Positions 48,103-56,561 are shown, counted from the stretch's first letter. The stretch is DNA of 64,000 nucleotides from Micromonospora rubida (GCF_009908295.1 NZ_JAAALO010000004.1:1-64000), one strand, 5' to 3'. Translations and numbers: made by a program. The notes: generated by a model not told the origin, from the letters alone.

Positions 48103-49011
48103 ATGCCCGACCTGCTCACCGCCGCGCTCGCTCACGCCGAACGAGGCTGGCTCGTCTTCCCGCTGCGTCCCGACGACAAGCGGCCCGCGTTCCCCGACCA
48201 CCCCGCCGACGACTGCACCGGCCGCGACCCGCGCTGCCGCACCGCCGGCCACCACCTCGGATGGGAACCCCGCGCCACCACCAACCCCGACCGCATCCGC
48301 CGCGCGTGGTCGGCCCGCCCCTACGGCATCGGCCTCGCGTGCGGGCCGTCCCGCCTGGTCGTGGTCGACCTGGACACCCCGAAGAACCCCGCCGAGGCGG
48401 GCGGGCGTGACGGCCTGGCCGTGCTCGCCGACCTGGCTGCCGCGCACGCCGCCAACATCGAACCGACCTACACCGTCCACACCGGGCGGGGTGGCACCCA
48501 CCTCTACTACCGGCACCCCGACAACGGGCCGGCGCTGCGCAACACCGCCGGCACCCTCGGCCCACTGGTCGACACCCGCGCCAACGGCGGTTACGTCGTC
48601 GCCGCCGGCTCCACCGTCGCCGGCCGCCCCTATGGCGTCGACCTGGACACCGACCCGGCAACGCTGCCCGCATGGCTCGGCGGGCTGCTCGCCCCGGCCC
48701 CGCTGCCACCGCAACGGCCGGTGCTGGTGGACCTGCCCACCGACCGCGCCGGGGCGTACGTGCGGGCCGCCGTCACCCGCGAGGTCCAACGGGTGACGGG
48801 TGCCGCGCCGGGCGAACGCAACCGGTCGCTGCACATCGCCGCCATCGCCCTCGGCCAGCTCGTAGCCGGCGGCGCGCTGACCGCCGACGACGTGCAAAGC
48901 GTGCTGGAACAAGCGGGCGTGACGGCCGGGCTGCCCACCGCCGAGGTGTACCGCACCGTCCGATCCGGGCTCACCGCCGGCTCCCACCGTCCCCGAAAGG
49001 TGGCCGCATGA
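48103..49011 (+). CDS. Bifunctional DNA primase/polymerase (prim-pol)
   Basis: The 302-residue protein has an N-terminal AEP prim-pol domain: ERGWLVFPLRPDDKRP, the metal pair VVVDLDTPKN near residue 86, and HTGRGGTHLYYR, which supplies the conserved His. A helical C-terminal part follows. In AICEs of the pSAM2/pMR2 type such proteins start replication of the excised circle. The stop overlaps the ATG of the DUF3987 protein, so both act together at the nearby iteron origin. Confidence 0.9.
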   Translation: MPDLLTAALAHAERGWLVFPLRPDDKRPAFPDHPADDCTGRDPRCRTAGHHLGWEPRATTNPDRIRRAWSARPYGIGLACGPSRLVVVDLDTPKNPAEAGGRDGLAVLADLAAAHAANIEPTYTVHTGRGGTHLYYRHPDNGPALRNTAGTLGPLVDTRANGGYVVAAGSTVAGRPYGVDLDTDPATLPAWLGGLLAPAPLPPQRPVLVDLPTDRAGAYVRAAVTREVQRVTGAAPGERNRSLHIAAIALGQLVAGGALTADDVQSVLEQAGVTAGLPTAEVYRTVRSGLTAGSHRPRKVAA

Positions 49012-50606
49012 CCGCCGCCCGTCTCCACCTCGTCACCGACCCGGCCGACACCACCGGGCAGCCGACCGCGGGCGGCCCGCTGTGGGATGTTCCAGTGCCC
49101 TTGACCGGCCCCAACACCGCACCGCCACCATTCCCCGCCGACGTGTTCCCCCGCTGGCTCGGCGACATGGTCACCGGAGTCGCCCGGTTCACCCAAACCG
49201 ACCCGGCCATGGCCGGCACCCTCGCCGTCGCCGTGCTGTCCGCGTGCGCCGGTGGCCGCCTGGAGGTAGAACCGGTCGCCGGGTGGCGGGAGCCGGTCAA
49301 CGTGTTCGCCGCCGTCATCGCCGGCCCCGGCGAACGCAAGAGCCCGGTGCATCGGGCCATGACCGCACCGCTGTTCGCCGCACAGTCCACGCTCGGCGAC
49401 GCGATGCGCCCCAGGATCGCCGAGGCAGCCGCGCTACGGGACATCGCCGACCGGCAGGCCGAGCAAGCCAAAACCCAGGCCGCGAAGGCCACCGACCCGG
49501 GCAAGCGCGATGAGGCATCGGCCGAGGCGGTCGCCGCCGCCATCGCCGCCGAGGCCATCACCGTTCCCACCCTGCCGAAACTCATCGTGGACGACGCCAC
49601 CCCCGAAGCCCTCATCGGGCTGATGGCCGCCAACGGCGGACGGATGGCGATCATCAGCGATGAAGGCGGCATCTTCGACACCCTCGCCGGCCGGTACTCC
49701 GGTGCCCCGAACCTTGACCCGTACTTGAAGGGCCACGCGGGGCAGCCGATGAGCAACGAACGGCAGACCCGCGAAGGTGCCAGCGTCGACAAGCCGGCGC
49801 TGACAGTGTGCGTGATGGCGCAACCGACCGTGCTGCGCAAGTTCGGCGGAAACGCCAACCTCGCCGGCCGAGGACTACCGGCCCGGTTCCTGTTCGCCCT
49901 GCCCCGGTCGCTGGCCGGATATCGGTCCGTGGACACCGACCCGGTGCCCGAGCAGGTCACCGCCGGCTACACCCACCGCGTTCACGACCTGGCCGCCGCG
50001 CTCGCCGACTGGACCGACCCGGCCGTGGTCACCCTCACCGACGACGCCGGCCAAGTGCGGCGGGCCGCCGCCGAACAGGTCGAGACCGAACTACGCCCCG
50101 GCGGCACCCTCTACGACATGCGCGAATGGGGAAACAAGCTCTCCGGCGCGACACTGCGCCTCGCCGGGCTACTGCACGTCGCCCACCACCCCGCCGACGC
50201 GTGGCGCCGCCCCATCGACGCCGACCGGATGGCCGACGCCGTCCGGCTCGCGGAGTTCTTCGCCGCCCACTACCGGGCGGCGCTGACCACGATCGGCAGT
50301 GACACCGCGATTGAGAACGCCCGCTACGTGCTCGGCGTGCTCACCACCAAGGGCATGACCACCTTCACCCGCCGAGAGCTACACCGCCGCGTCTCCCGCC
50401 GGCTCCCGAAGTCCGAAGAGGTGTCGGCGGTGCTCACCGAACTGGCCGCCCTCGGATGGGTCCGCCACGCGCCGGACGGCCGCTACGAACTGCACCCCCG
50501 CGCCGTCGCCGAGGTATCCGAAAGCGTTGACACGCTGACAACCGCCCCATCCGGCGACGTTTCCGCAGCTCAGCTCACCCGCGAGGGTGTCAACGGGCCG
50601 CGTTAA
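49008..50606 (+). CDS. DUF3987 replication-associated ATPase-like protein
   Basis: The 532-residue protein matches DUF3987. A P-loop-like GPGERKSPVHRAM near residue 105, IISDEGGIFDTLAG near 220, and the C-terminal winged-helix region (FTRRELHRRVSRRLPKSEEV) are visible. Such proteins follow prim-pol genes and probably serve as the replicative helicase. The usual GK[T/S] of Walker A is replaced by RKS. The end of the gene contains the first copies of the iteron TGTCAACG. Confidence 0.82.
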   Translation: MTAARLHLVTDPADTTGQPTAGGPLWDVPVPLTGPNTAPPPFPADVFPRWLGDMVTGVARFTQTDPAMAGTLAVAVLSACAGGRLEVEPVAGWREPVNVFAAVIAGPGERKSPVHRAMTAPLFAAQSTLGDAMRPRIAEAAALRDIADRQAEQAKTQAAKATDPGKRDEASAEAVAAAIAAEAITVPTLPKLIVDDATPEALIGLMAANGGRMAIISDEGGIFDTLAGRYSGAPNLDPYLKGHAGQPMSNERQTREGASVDKPALTVCVMAQPTVLRKFGGNANLAGRGLPARFLFALPRSLAGYRSVDTDPVPEQVTAGYTHRVHDLAAALADWTDPAVVTLTDDAGQVRRAAAEQVETELRPGGTLYDMREWGNKLSGATLRLAGLLHVAHHPADAWRRPIDADRMADAVRLAEFFAAHYRAALTTIGSDTAIENARYVLGVLTTKGMTTFTRRELHRRVSRRLPKSEEVSAVLTELAALGWVRHAPDGRYELHPRAVAEVSESVDTLTTAPSGDVSAAQLTREGVNGPR

Positions 50607-50753
50607 CAGCCGTTGACAGGCGTTGACAATCCAGCCGCCGGCCCTCCGGTGTCAACGGGTGTCAACGCCTGTCAACGGAGGGCGTTGACACCTCCACACC
50701 GGTCCTCACCTGCGAAAACAACCGCTCGCCGGCCGATTGTCAACGTGTCAACG
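50525..50753. repeat. Iteron array, likely replication origin of the element
   Basis: Ten exact copies of the 8-mer TGTCAACG or its complement CGTTGACA occur in 230 bases, at 50525, 50588, 50611, 50621, 50650, 50660, 50670, 50683, 50738 and 50746, some spaced ten bases apart. The array begins inside the DUF3987 gene and continues in the non-coding region. Helically spaced iterons beside prim-pol genes are expected of an oriV. Confidence 0.85.
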
Positions 50754-51137
50754 CCTCCCGGCCCCTTCCCGACGCTCGCGGCCACCGGCCGACCGCTCGA
50801 CGCCCCGGAACCGGCCCGCTGAGAGCCACGGAGACGGTTCCGCCTTACGGCCTATCCCGACCCATCCCGAATCTTGCGCCTACGGCGCTCTCGGCGGGTC
50901 GCTCTACGCCCTTCTGCATCGATGCCTCTCTGCTCTTCCGCCAAGAGCCCGCGCCGACCGAAAGGCACTCACCGTACGACTCAGGCTGCTTGGCACACCC
51001 CCTGAAACAGCCGCAGCGCTCAACCTCATCGCCCGAGCGCTGTCCATCCGCTCCGGCTCCCGGCCCTACCCCGCCCACCGATCCCCGGTGTTCCAGCACA
51101 TCTACCTCGACGCCGCCCCGAGGAAGGACACCCGCCC
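50754..51137. other. Non-coding region between origin and excisionase
   Basis: About 380 bases without a supported gene. A plus-strand frame exists but its codon use and peptide look random. The stretch probably completes the origin and carries the promoter for xis-int. GAGGAAGG stands immediately before the xis ATG. Confidence 0.4.
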
Positions 51138-51344
51138 ATGACCACCCGCCGCACCCCGACCGGCAACCTGCTCACCCTCGCCGAAGTCCTGGACGAACTG
51201 CGCGTACCCCGATCGACCTTCTTCCGCTGGAAGGCCACCGGCCGCGCACCCCGAACCATCAAGTACCCGAACGGCAGCCTCTACGTGCGCCGCCGCGACC
51301 TCGACAACTGGCTAAACGATCACGAAGAGGGGGCAGCCGCTTGA
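51138..51344 (+). CDS. xis: Excisionase / MerR-like HTH protein
   Basis: A 68-residue protein consisting of one winged helix: LLTLAEVLDELRVPRSTFFRWKATGRAPRT followed by a beta wing LYVRRRDLDNWL. This is the HTH_17 excisionase type that directs the integrase towards excision. It is translationally coupled to the integrase gene through overlapping TGA and TTG. Confidence 0.88.
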   Translation: MTTRRTPTGNLLTLAEVLDELRVPRSTFFRWKATGRAPRTIKYPNGSLYVRRRDLDNWLNDHEEGAAA

Positions 51345-52750
51345 GTAGCTACAACGTGCGCATTCACGCCATCCTGACCAACGAACTGTCCGGCAAGAAG
51401 AAGTCATATACGGTCCGATGGAGGGTTGCCGATAAGCCGTTCCGGAACACGTTCGCTACTCGGGCGCTAGCCGAGAGCTTCCGGTCGAAACTGGTTGTGG
51501 CACAGCGCGAAGGAACGGCGTTCGACGAAAAGACCGGGCTGTCCGAGCCGATGGCCCGCGAATTGAATAACCGGAATTGGTACGACCTGGCCGTTGCTTT
51601 CGTCGACATGAAATGGCCGCGCGCCGCAGCGACCCAGCGCAAGAGCATCGCTGACGCACTCACCACGGTTACGCCCGCGCTGCTCGCCACGTCGCGCGGC
51701 GCACCGGATCATGCGGAGATCCGTCACGCTCTCTACGCGTGGACCTTCAACAGGTCGCAGCGCGAGCGTGACAACGGCATGCCGCCGGCGCAGCTCGGCC
51801 CGGTCGTCCGTTGGCTCAGCGCGAACACGCTCCCGCTGGCCGAGGTGGCGAATCCGGCCACCATCCGGAAGGCGCTCGACCTGCTGACGACTCGGCTTGA
51901 CGGCCGACCGGCCGCAGCAAACACCGTCGCAAGGAAGCGTGCCGTCTTTTACGGTGCCTTGAAGTACGCCGTAGAGCTTCGCTACCTCGACGCTCATCCG
52001 ATGGACTTCGTCCAGTGGCGAGCGCCGAAAAACACTGATCAGATCGACCGGAAGGTGGTGGTCAACCCCAACCAGGCCGGGTCACTTCTCATGGCGGTCC
52101 GGAAACGCGATCCGCACTTGGAAGGCTTCTTTGCCTGCATGTACTTCGCCGCACTCCGACCCTCCGAGGTGATGCATCTACGCGCCGACGAATGCGAGCT
52201 TCCCGAGAACGGATGGGGCTGGCTTCACCTCAGCGGATCCACGCAGCAGGTCGGCGAGGATTGGAGCGACAGCGGCGAATCGTTGGAAGACCGGGAACTC
52301 AAGCACCGGGCAAAGAAGGCAACCCGCGACGTGCCGGCCTGCCCTGAATTGGTTCGCATCCTGCGGCGCCACCTACGGGAGCATTGCCGTAGCGCCAACG
52401 GCCGGATGTTCAACGCCGCCGGCGCTCGGCCGGCCCCGGTCTCCAAGAGCACCTACCTGCGCGTCTGGCGGCAGGCACGCGAGAACGCGCTGACGCCCGC
52501 CCAGCAGCGGTCATCGCTGGCGCACCGGCCGTACGACCTGCGGCACGCCGCCGTGTCGCTCTGGCTCAACGCCGGAGTGCCGGCTACCCAGGTCGCCGAA
52601 TGGGCCGGGCACAGCGTGCATGTACTGCTGAAGGTCTACGCCTCGTGCATCGACGGCCAGGACGAGGCCGCGCGAAAGCGAATCGAGGGAGCGTTGAGCA
52701 CCGACGAGCCAGGCACGGCCGAGAGCGAGCCAGGGAACGCCGACACGTAG
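51341..52750 (+). CDS. int: Tyrosine site-specific integrase
   Basis: The 469-residue protein has an N-terminal arm-binding region, a SAM-like core-binding domain (about 150-230) and a catalytic domain. The catalytic residues are visible: Arg in ALRPSEVMHL near 271, the second box RPYDLRHAAVSLWL (DLRH) near 398, GHS near 424 and the nucleophile Tyr in LLKVYASC near 431. It recombines attP with the 3' half of tRNA-Ser. The start is TTG 51341 overlapping the xis stop; GTG 51356 is possible. Confidence 0.92.
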   Translation: MSSYNVRIHAILTNELSGKKKSYTVRWRVADKPFRNTFATRALAESFRSKLVVAQREGTAFDEKTGLSEPMARELNNRNWYDLAVAFVDMKWPRAAATQRKSIADALTTVTPALLATSRGAPDHAEIRHALYAWTFNRSQRERDNGMPPAQLGPVVRWLSANTLPLAEVANPATIRKALDLLTTRLDGRPAAANTVARKRAVFYGALKYAVELRYLDAHPMDFVQWRAPKNTDQIDRKVVVNPNQAGSLLMAVRKRDPHLEGFFACMYFAALRPSEVMHLRADECELPENGWGWLHLSGSTQQVGEDWSDSGESLEDRELKHRAKKATRDVPACPELVRILRRHLREHCRSANGRMFNAAGARPAPVSKSTYLRVWRQARENALTPAQQRSSLAHRPYDLRHAAVSLWLNAGVPATQVAEWAGHSVHVLLKVYASCIDGQDEAARKRIEGALSTDEPGTAESEPGNADT

Positions 52751-52819
52751 ACGACACGACCAGTGAGACACGACGGCCCCGAGCGAGACGAAGCGAGACC
52801 GACTCACGATTCACAGACA

Positions 52820-52860
52820 CACCCCCTGGCCGGCGTTCGCGCTGGTCAGGGGGTGTTTTT
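52820..52860 (+). terminator. Integrase terminator at the right element border
   Basis: CACCCCCTGGCC and GGTCAGGGGGTG pair with one G-U and are followed by TTTTT, ending the integrase transcript. On the opposite strand the hairpin lies just downstream of tRNA-Ser(TGA). It resembles the hairpin at 38537-38575 in stem and loop. Confidence 0.82.
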
Positions 52861-52871
52861 GCTGTTCCGAG

Positions 52872-52931
52872 GGCGGAGGGTGTGGGATTCGAACCCACGA
52901 AGACATCGCTGCCTTACCGGTTTTCAAGACC
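52872..52931. repeat. att direct repeat, right copy
   Basis: Sixty bases identical to 38588-38647. Here they are part of the complete tRNA-Ser gene, so the element restores the tRNA on integration. The integrase gene ends 121 bases to the left, the usual int-att arrangement. Confidence 0.95.
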
Positions 52932-52960
52932 AGCGCCATCGGCCACTAGGCGAACCCTCC
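52874..52960 (-). tRNA. tRNA-Ser(TGA)
   Basis: The minus strand folds as a class II tRNA. The acceptor stem is GGAGGGT/ACCCTCC, the anticodon stem CTGGT/ACCGG with loop CTTGAAA (anticodon TGA), a long variable arm follows (AAGGCAGCGATGTCTT), and the T-arm is GTGGG-TTCGAAT-CCCAC. The discriminator is G. Its 3' 58 bases are supplied by the integrated element. Confidence 0.97.
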
Positions 52961-53449
52961 CGGACCGCGCCCCGCAGGACGCGACCGCTGCCTAGTCTGC
53001 CAGAAGCCGGCCGGGGGGTGAGCCGCTGTCCCACCGTGGCTGAACCGGCGACCGGACGCGGGACACCACCGCCGTCGTGCTGACCAGCGAATCATGGCCG
53101 CCATCGGGTCCACAGTGGCCCAACTGCCGGCTCCCCCGCCCGGTGCACCCGCACACCCCGGCGTCGGCGATCACGCCGTGCTCGTGCCACAGCCGCTTGG
53201 CGACCTGTTCCGCCGGACGATCGTCGACGAGAGGGACCGAGGCTGGCACCCCGGACCGACGGCGACACCCCGGACCGACGACGACACCCCGGACCGAGGT
53301 CGGCACCCCGGACCGACGACGACACCCCGGACCCCCGAGGCGTCCCGGATCAGGCTCCGGCCGGTCGCCCCGGAGCCCGCCCCGCAGGAGACGGTGGACG
53401 AGATCCGGTCCGGGGGTGGACGGAGAGCAGGATCGGGTAAGACTGGGCC
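52961..53449. other. Intergenic region with a 19-bp tandem repeat
   Basis: A gap of about 490 bases between the tRNA and the oxidoreductase gene. Long frames cross it on both strands but give low-complexity peptides, so none is accepted. It holds the tandem repeat at 53247-53341 and the promoters of the flanking genes. Confidence 0.4.
53247..53341. repeat. 19-bp tandem repeat, five units
   Basis: Five consecutive 19-base units beginning CACCCCGGACC (53247, 53266, 53285, 53304, 53323). Units 2 and 4 are identical (CACCCCGGACCGACGACGA), and the others differ at a few bases. The unit length is not a multiple of three, so it is non-coding. It is a candidate variable-number repeat or protein-binding array. 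Confidence 0.85.
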
Positions 53450-54427
53450 ATGCACGCGATCACGATCCCGGAGCCCGGCGGACCCGACGCACTCGTCTGG
53501 GCGGAGGTGCCCGATCCGGAGCCCGGCCCCGGCGAGGTGGTCGTGCACGTGCGGGCCAGCGCGGTGAACCGGGCCGACCTGCTGCAACGGCAGGGGCACT
53601 ACCCGCCGCCGCCGGGCGCGCCCGCGTACCCCGGGTTGGAATGCTCGGGGGTGATCGGCGCGGTCGGCCCGGACGTTACCGGGTGGGCGGTCGGCCAGGA
53701 GGTCTGCGCGCTGCTGGCCGGCGGCGGGTACGCCGAGCGGGTGGTCGTGCCCGCCGGGCAGCTCCTGCCGGTGCCGGCCGGCGTAGGCCTGGTCGACGCG
53801 GCGGCGCTGCCGGAGGTGGCCTGCACGGTCTGGTCGAACGTGGTCCGGCTCGCCGGGCTGGCGAAGGGCGAGACGCTGCTGGTGCACGGCGGCGGAAGTG
53901 GGATCGGCACCTTCGCCGTCCAGCTCGGTACGGCGCTCGGCGCGACGGTCGTGGTGACCGCCCGGGCTGCCAAGCACGAGCGGCTGCGCGAGTTGGGCGC
54001 CACACACACGATCGACTACCGGGAGCAGGACTTCGTCGAGGAGGTCCGGCGGGTCACCGACGGCCGGGGCGCGGACGTCATCCTCGACATCATGGGCGCT
54101 TCCTACCTGGCCCGGAACGTGGCCGCGCTGGCCACCGGGGGCCGGCTCGTGGTGATCGGCATGCAGGGCGGCCGGAAGGCGGAGCTGGACCTGGGCGCGC
54201 TGCTGGCGAAGCGGGCCTCGGTGGCGGCCACCGCGCTGCGGTCCCGGCCGCTGGCGGAGAAGGCGGCGATCGTCGCGGGCGTGCGGGATCAGGTCTGGCC
54301 GCTGGTGGCCACCGGGGCGGTCCGGCCGGTCGTCGACCGGCGGCTGCCGATGCCCGAGGCGGCCGAGGCGCACCGGCTGGTCGAGTCCAACGACCACGTC
54401 GGCAAGGTGCTGCTCACCCTCGGGTGA
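53450..54427 (+). CDS. Zinc-independent NAD(P)H quinone oxidoreductase (MDR family)
   Basis: The 325-residue protein belongs to the quinone-oxidoreductase/PIG3 group of medium-chain dehydrogenases. SAVNRADLLQRQGHYPPPPG is the group signature, LVHGGGSGIGTFAVQLG the NADPH-binding motif, and GADVILDIMGA and RVVVIGMQGG-like strands close the Rossmann fold. No zinc ligands are present. It reduces quinones, and could protect against redox cyclers. The neighbouring soxR gene supports a redox-stress role, although the two are convergent. Confidence 0.92.
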   Translation: MHAITIPEPGGPDALVWAEVPDPEPGPGEVVVHVRASAVNRADLLQRQGHYPPPPGAPAYPGLECSGVIGAVGPDVTGWAVGQEVCALLAGGGYAERVVVPAGQLLPVPAGVGLVDAAALPEVACTVWSNVVRLAGLAKGETLLVHGGGSGIGTFAVQLGTALGATVVVTARAAKHERLRELGATHTIDYREQDFVEEVRRVTDGRGADVILDIMGASYLARNVAALATGGRLVVIGMQGGRKAELDLGALLAKRASVAATALRSRPLAEKAAIVAGVRDQVWPLVATGAVRPVVDRRLPMPEAAEAHRLVESNDHVGKVLLTLG

Positions 54428-54434
54428 CCCCGGG

Positions 54435-54899
54435 TCAGCAGTCGGCGCAGGCGGGCTGGTCGGCGGGGGGCAGCATGAGCCGGGCGCCGGGGCCCTCGCC
54501 CGACAGCTTGTCCTCCAGGTTGGAGAGGGTGCAGCGCTGCAACGACAGGCAGCCGCAGCCGATGCAGCCGTCCAGGTCGTCGCGGAGCTTGGTCATCAGC
54601 CGGATCTTCTCGCTCAGCCGGGCCCGCCACGCGGTCGACAGCTCCGCCCAGTCGGCGGCCGTCGGGGTGCGGGAGGCGGGCAGCGAGTCCAGCGCGTCGC
54701 GGATCTCCTCCAGCGAGATGCCGACCTGCTGGGAGATCCGGACGAACGCCACCCGGCGCAGCTCGGTGCGGGCGTACCTGCGCTGGTTGCCGCTGGTGCG
54801 CTCGGCCCGAACCAGGCCGAGGCGCTCGTAGTAGCGAAGCGCAGACTGCGCGACGCCGCTGCGCGACGCGAGCTGGCCGATGGTCAGGGATTCCTTCAT
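54435..54899 (-). CDS. soxR: Redox-sensitive MerR-family regulator SoxR
   Basis: The 154-residue protein has a MerR helix-turn-helix (LTIGQLASRSGVAQSALRYYE), a dimerisation helix, and the SoxR 2Fe-2S motif CIGCGCLSLQRC (C-x2-C-x-C-x5-C) near residue 119. It senses redox-cycling compounds by oxidation of the cluster. ATG 54899 fits the SoxR N-terminus (KESLTIGQLA); the frame extends further upstream without support. In actinomycetes SoxR regulates quinone reductases and similar genes in response to their own pigments or antibiotics. Confidence 0.93.
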   Translation of the reverse strand: MKESLTIGQLASRSGVAQSALRYYERLGLVRAERTSGNQRRYARTELRRVAFVRISQQVGISLEEIRDALDSLPASRTPTAADWAELSTAWRARLSEKIRLMTKLRDDLDGCIGCGCLSLQRCTLSNLEDKLSGEGPGARLMLPPADQPACADC

Positions 54900-54912
54900 C
54901 ACGTCGCCTTGA

Positions 54913-54930
54913 GTTGAAGGGGACTTCAAC
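54913..54930. promoter_or_regulatory. Probable SoxR operator
   Basis: GTTGAAG and CTTCAAC form a perfect dyad around GGGA between the divergent soxR and transketolase genes. MerR-family regulators bind dyads of about this size placed between the -35 and -10 boxes, and the sequence resembles the SoxR-box pattern CTTCAAG..CTTGAAG. SoxR autoregulation and control of the transketolase pair are plausible. Confidence 0.65.
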
Positions 54931-54945
54931 TTGCAGGCTAGCGGC

Positions 54946-55659
54946 ATGACTGTCATGAGCGCCACCACACGGGCCGCCGAAGGTGGCCCACCCGCACCGC
55001 TCGGGCCCCTGCTGGAGCGAATCCGCGCAGGTCGGGAGTTCGGCCCGAACGTGTACTCGACCCTCGACGTCCTCCAGGTGCTCTACGACCGGGTACTGCG
55101 GATCACCCCGGCGACCGTCGACGACCCGGACCGGGACCGGTTCCTGCTCTCCAAGGGGCACGCCGTCGCCGGCTACTACGCCGTGCTGGCCGCGAAGGGC
55201 TTCGTGCCCGTCGACTGGCTCGACGACCAGGACGGCCCGGACAGCCTGCTCGGCGAGCACCCGGACCGGCTGCTGGTCCCCGGGGTGGAGATCGGCTCCG
55301 GCTCGCTCGGCCACGGCCTCGGCCTGGGCGCGGGCACCGCGCTCGGGCTGCGGGCCCAGGGCCTGACGACCCCCCGGGTGTACGTCCTGCTCGGCGACGC
55401 CGAACTGGACGAGGGGTCCAACCACGAGGCGATCGCGTACGCGGGCGCGGTCCGGCTGGCGAACCTGACCGCCGTGGTGATCGACAACGACTCGGCCAGC
55501 CATGGCTGGGACGGCGGAATCGCGGCCCGGTTCACCGTCAACGGGTGGACCGCCGCGACCGTGGACGGGCGCGACCACGACGCCCTCTACGACGCCCTCA
55601 CCGGGCAGGACGGGAGCCGGCCGCACGTGGTCGTCGCGGTCGTCCGGGAGGGAAAGTGA
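54946..55659 (+). CDS. Transketolase N-terminal subunit
   Basis: A 237-residue protein (ATG 54946 or 54955) corresponding to the first part of transketolase. LLSKGHAVAGYYAVLAAKG, GSLGHGLGLGAGTALGLR, and the thiamine-diphosphate motif LLGDAELDEGSNHEA...IDND are visible. The second subunit follows after two bases. Split transketolases work as A2B2 enzymes on sugar phosphates or act in specialised pathways. It is divergent from soxR and may share the operator at 54913. Confidence 0.9.
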   Translation: MTVMSATTRAAEGGPPAPLGPLLERIRAGREFGPNVYSTLDVLQVLYDRVLRITPATVDDPDRDRFLLSKGHAVAGYYAVLAAKGFVPVDWLDDQDGPDSLLGEHPDRLLVPGVEIGSGSLGHGLGLGAGTALGLRAQGLTTPRVYVLLGDAELDEGSNHEAIAYAGAVRLANLTAVVIDNDSASHGWDGGIAARFTVNGWTAATVDGRDHDALYDALTGQDGSRPHVVVAVVREGK

Positions 55660-55661
55660 CC

Positions 55662-56555
55662 ATGATGATGCGGGACGCCTTCGTCGACACGACCACGGCG
55701 CTGCTGGCCGAGCAGCCACGCACCGCGCTGGTGCTCGCCGACATCTCGGCCGCGTTGTTCGCCCCGGCCGCCGGGCGGCACCCCGACCGGGTGCTCAACG
55801 TAGGCATCCGGGAGCAGTTGATGGTGGGGGTGGCCGGCGGGCTCGCGCTGACCGGGCTGCGGCCGATCGTGCACAGCTACGCCCCGTTCCTCGTCGAGCG
55901 GGCGTACGAGCAGATCAAGCTGGACCTGGACCATCAGGGCGTGAGCGCGGTGCTGGTCGGCATCGGCGGGTCGTACGACCGGGCCGCCGCCGGGCAGACC
56001 CACCGGTCCCCGGCCGACGTCGCGTTGATCGACACCCTGGCCGGCTGGACCGTGCACGTGCCCGGGCACGCCGGCGAGGTGCCCGCCCTGCTGCGCGCGG
56101 CGGTGGCCGGGGACGGTCCGGCGTACCTGCGGCTGTCGACGCTGGGCAACGACCGGCCGCGCGGCACGGACGGGTCGCTCGCGGTGGTGCGGGACGCGGG
56201 GCCGGGTGCGCCGCTGCTGGTGGCGGTCGGGCCCATGCTGGACGCGGCGCTGGCGGCGGTGGCCGACCTGAAGGTGACGGTGGCGTACACCCACCGGCCG
56301 CGACCGTTCGACGCGGCCGGGCTGCGGGCCCTCGCGGGGGCCGAGGTGATCCTGGTGGAGCCCTACCTGGCCGGGACGTCCGCCCGGCTGGTCGGTGACG
56401 CCCTGGTGGACCGGCCGCACCGGCTGCTGTCGCTCGGCGTGGGCCGGGAGGAACTACGGCGGTACGGCTCCGCTGCCGACCACGCCCGCTGGCACGGGCT
56501 GGACGCGGCGGGCCTGCGCCGGGCGGTCAGCGCCTTCCTCGAAGCGGGGCGCTGA
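55662..56555 (+). CDS. Transketolase C-terminal subunit
   Basis: The 297-residue protein supplies the Pyr and C-terminal domains of transketolase. RVLNVGIREQLMVGVAGGLAL contains the Glu needed for thiamine activation. HSYAPFLVERAYEQIKLDL and THRSPADVALIDTLAG follow, and the last third is the transketolase_C fold. GGGAGGG stands upstream of ATG 55662. The pair has the layout of split 1-deoxy-xylulose-synthase/transketolase-like enzymes; the substrate may be non-canonical. Confidence 0.9.
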   Translation: MMMRDAFVDTTTALLAEQPRTALVLADISAALFAPAAGRHPDRVLNVGIREQLMVGVAGGLALTGLRPIVHSYAPFLVERAYEQIKLDLDHQGVSAVLVGIGGSYDRAAAGQTHRSPADVALIDTLAGWTVHVPGHAGEVPALLRAAVAGDGPAYLRLSTLGNDRPRGTDGSLAVVRDAGPGAPLLVAVGPMLDAALAAVADLKVTVAYTHRPRPFDAAGLRALAGAEVILVEPYLAGTSARLVGDALVDRPHRLLSLGVGREELRRYGSAADHARWHGLDAAGLRRAVSAFLEAGR

Positions 56556-56561
56556 CCCGGG

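Larger units (their letters stand above)
38588..52931. mobile_element. Actinomycete integrative and conjugative element (AICE) in tRNA-Ser
   Basis: The element is bounded by perfect 60-bp repeats derived from tRNA-Ser(TGA) and is about 14.3 kb per unit. It carries an AICE gene set in typical order: GntR regulator, DUF6284, RRQRL-type zinc protein, DUF2637 membrane protein, FtsK/TraB DNA translocase, small accessory proteins, prim-pol and DUF3987 replication proteins, an iteron array, Xis and tyrosine integrase beside the intact tRNA. The left 2.3 kb holds AT-richer cargo with methylase, HNH and EVE-like genes. All core frames are intact, so it may be mobile. Confidence 0.93.

Noticed and set aside
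50525..50753. The TGTCAACG repeats as a CRISPR array
   Set aside because: The unit is only eight bases, both orientations are mixed and spacing is irregular, with no cas genes. An iteron origin fits the position beside prim-pol.
53247..53341. The 19-bp tandem repeat as CRISPR or as coding repeats
   Set aside because: There are no spacers between units, and 19 is not a multiple of three, so neither reading holds.
53077..54831. A plus-strand open frame of 584 codons overlapping the quinone oxidoreductase
   Set aside because: It is a low-complexity Gly/Arg-rich frame caused by high GC. The MDR-family protein in another frame has all expected motifs.
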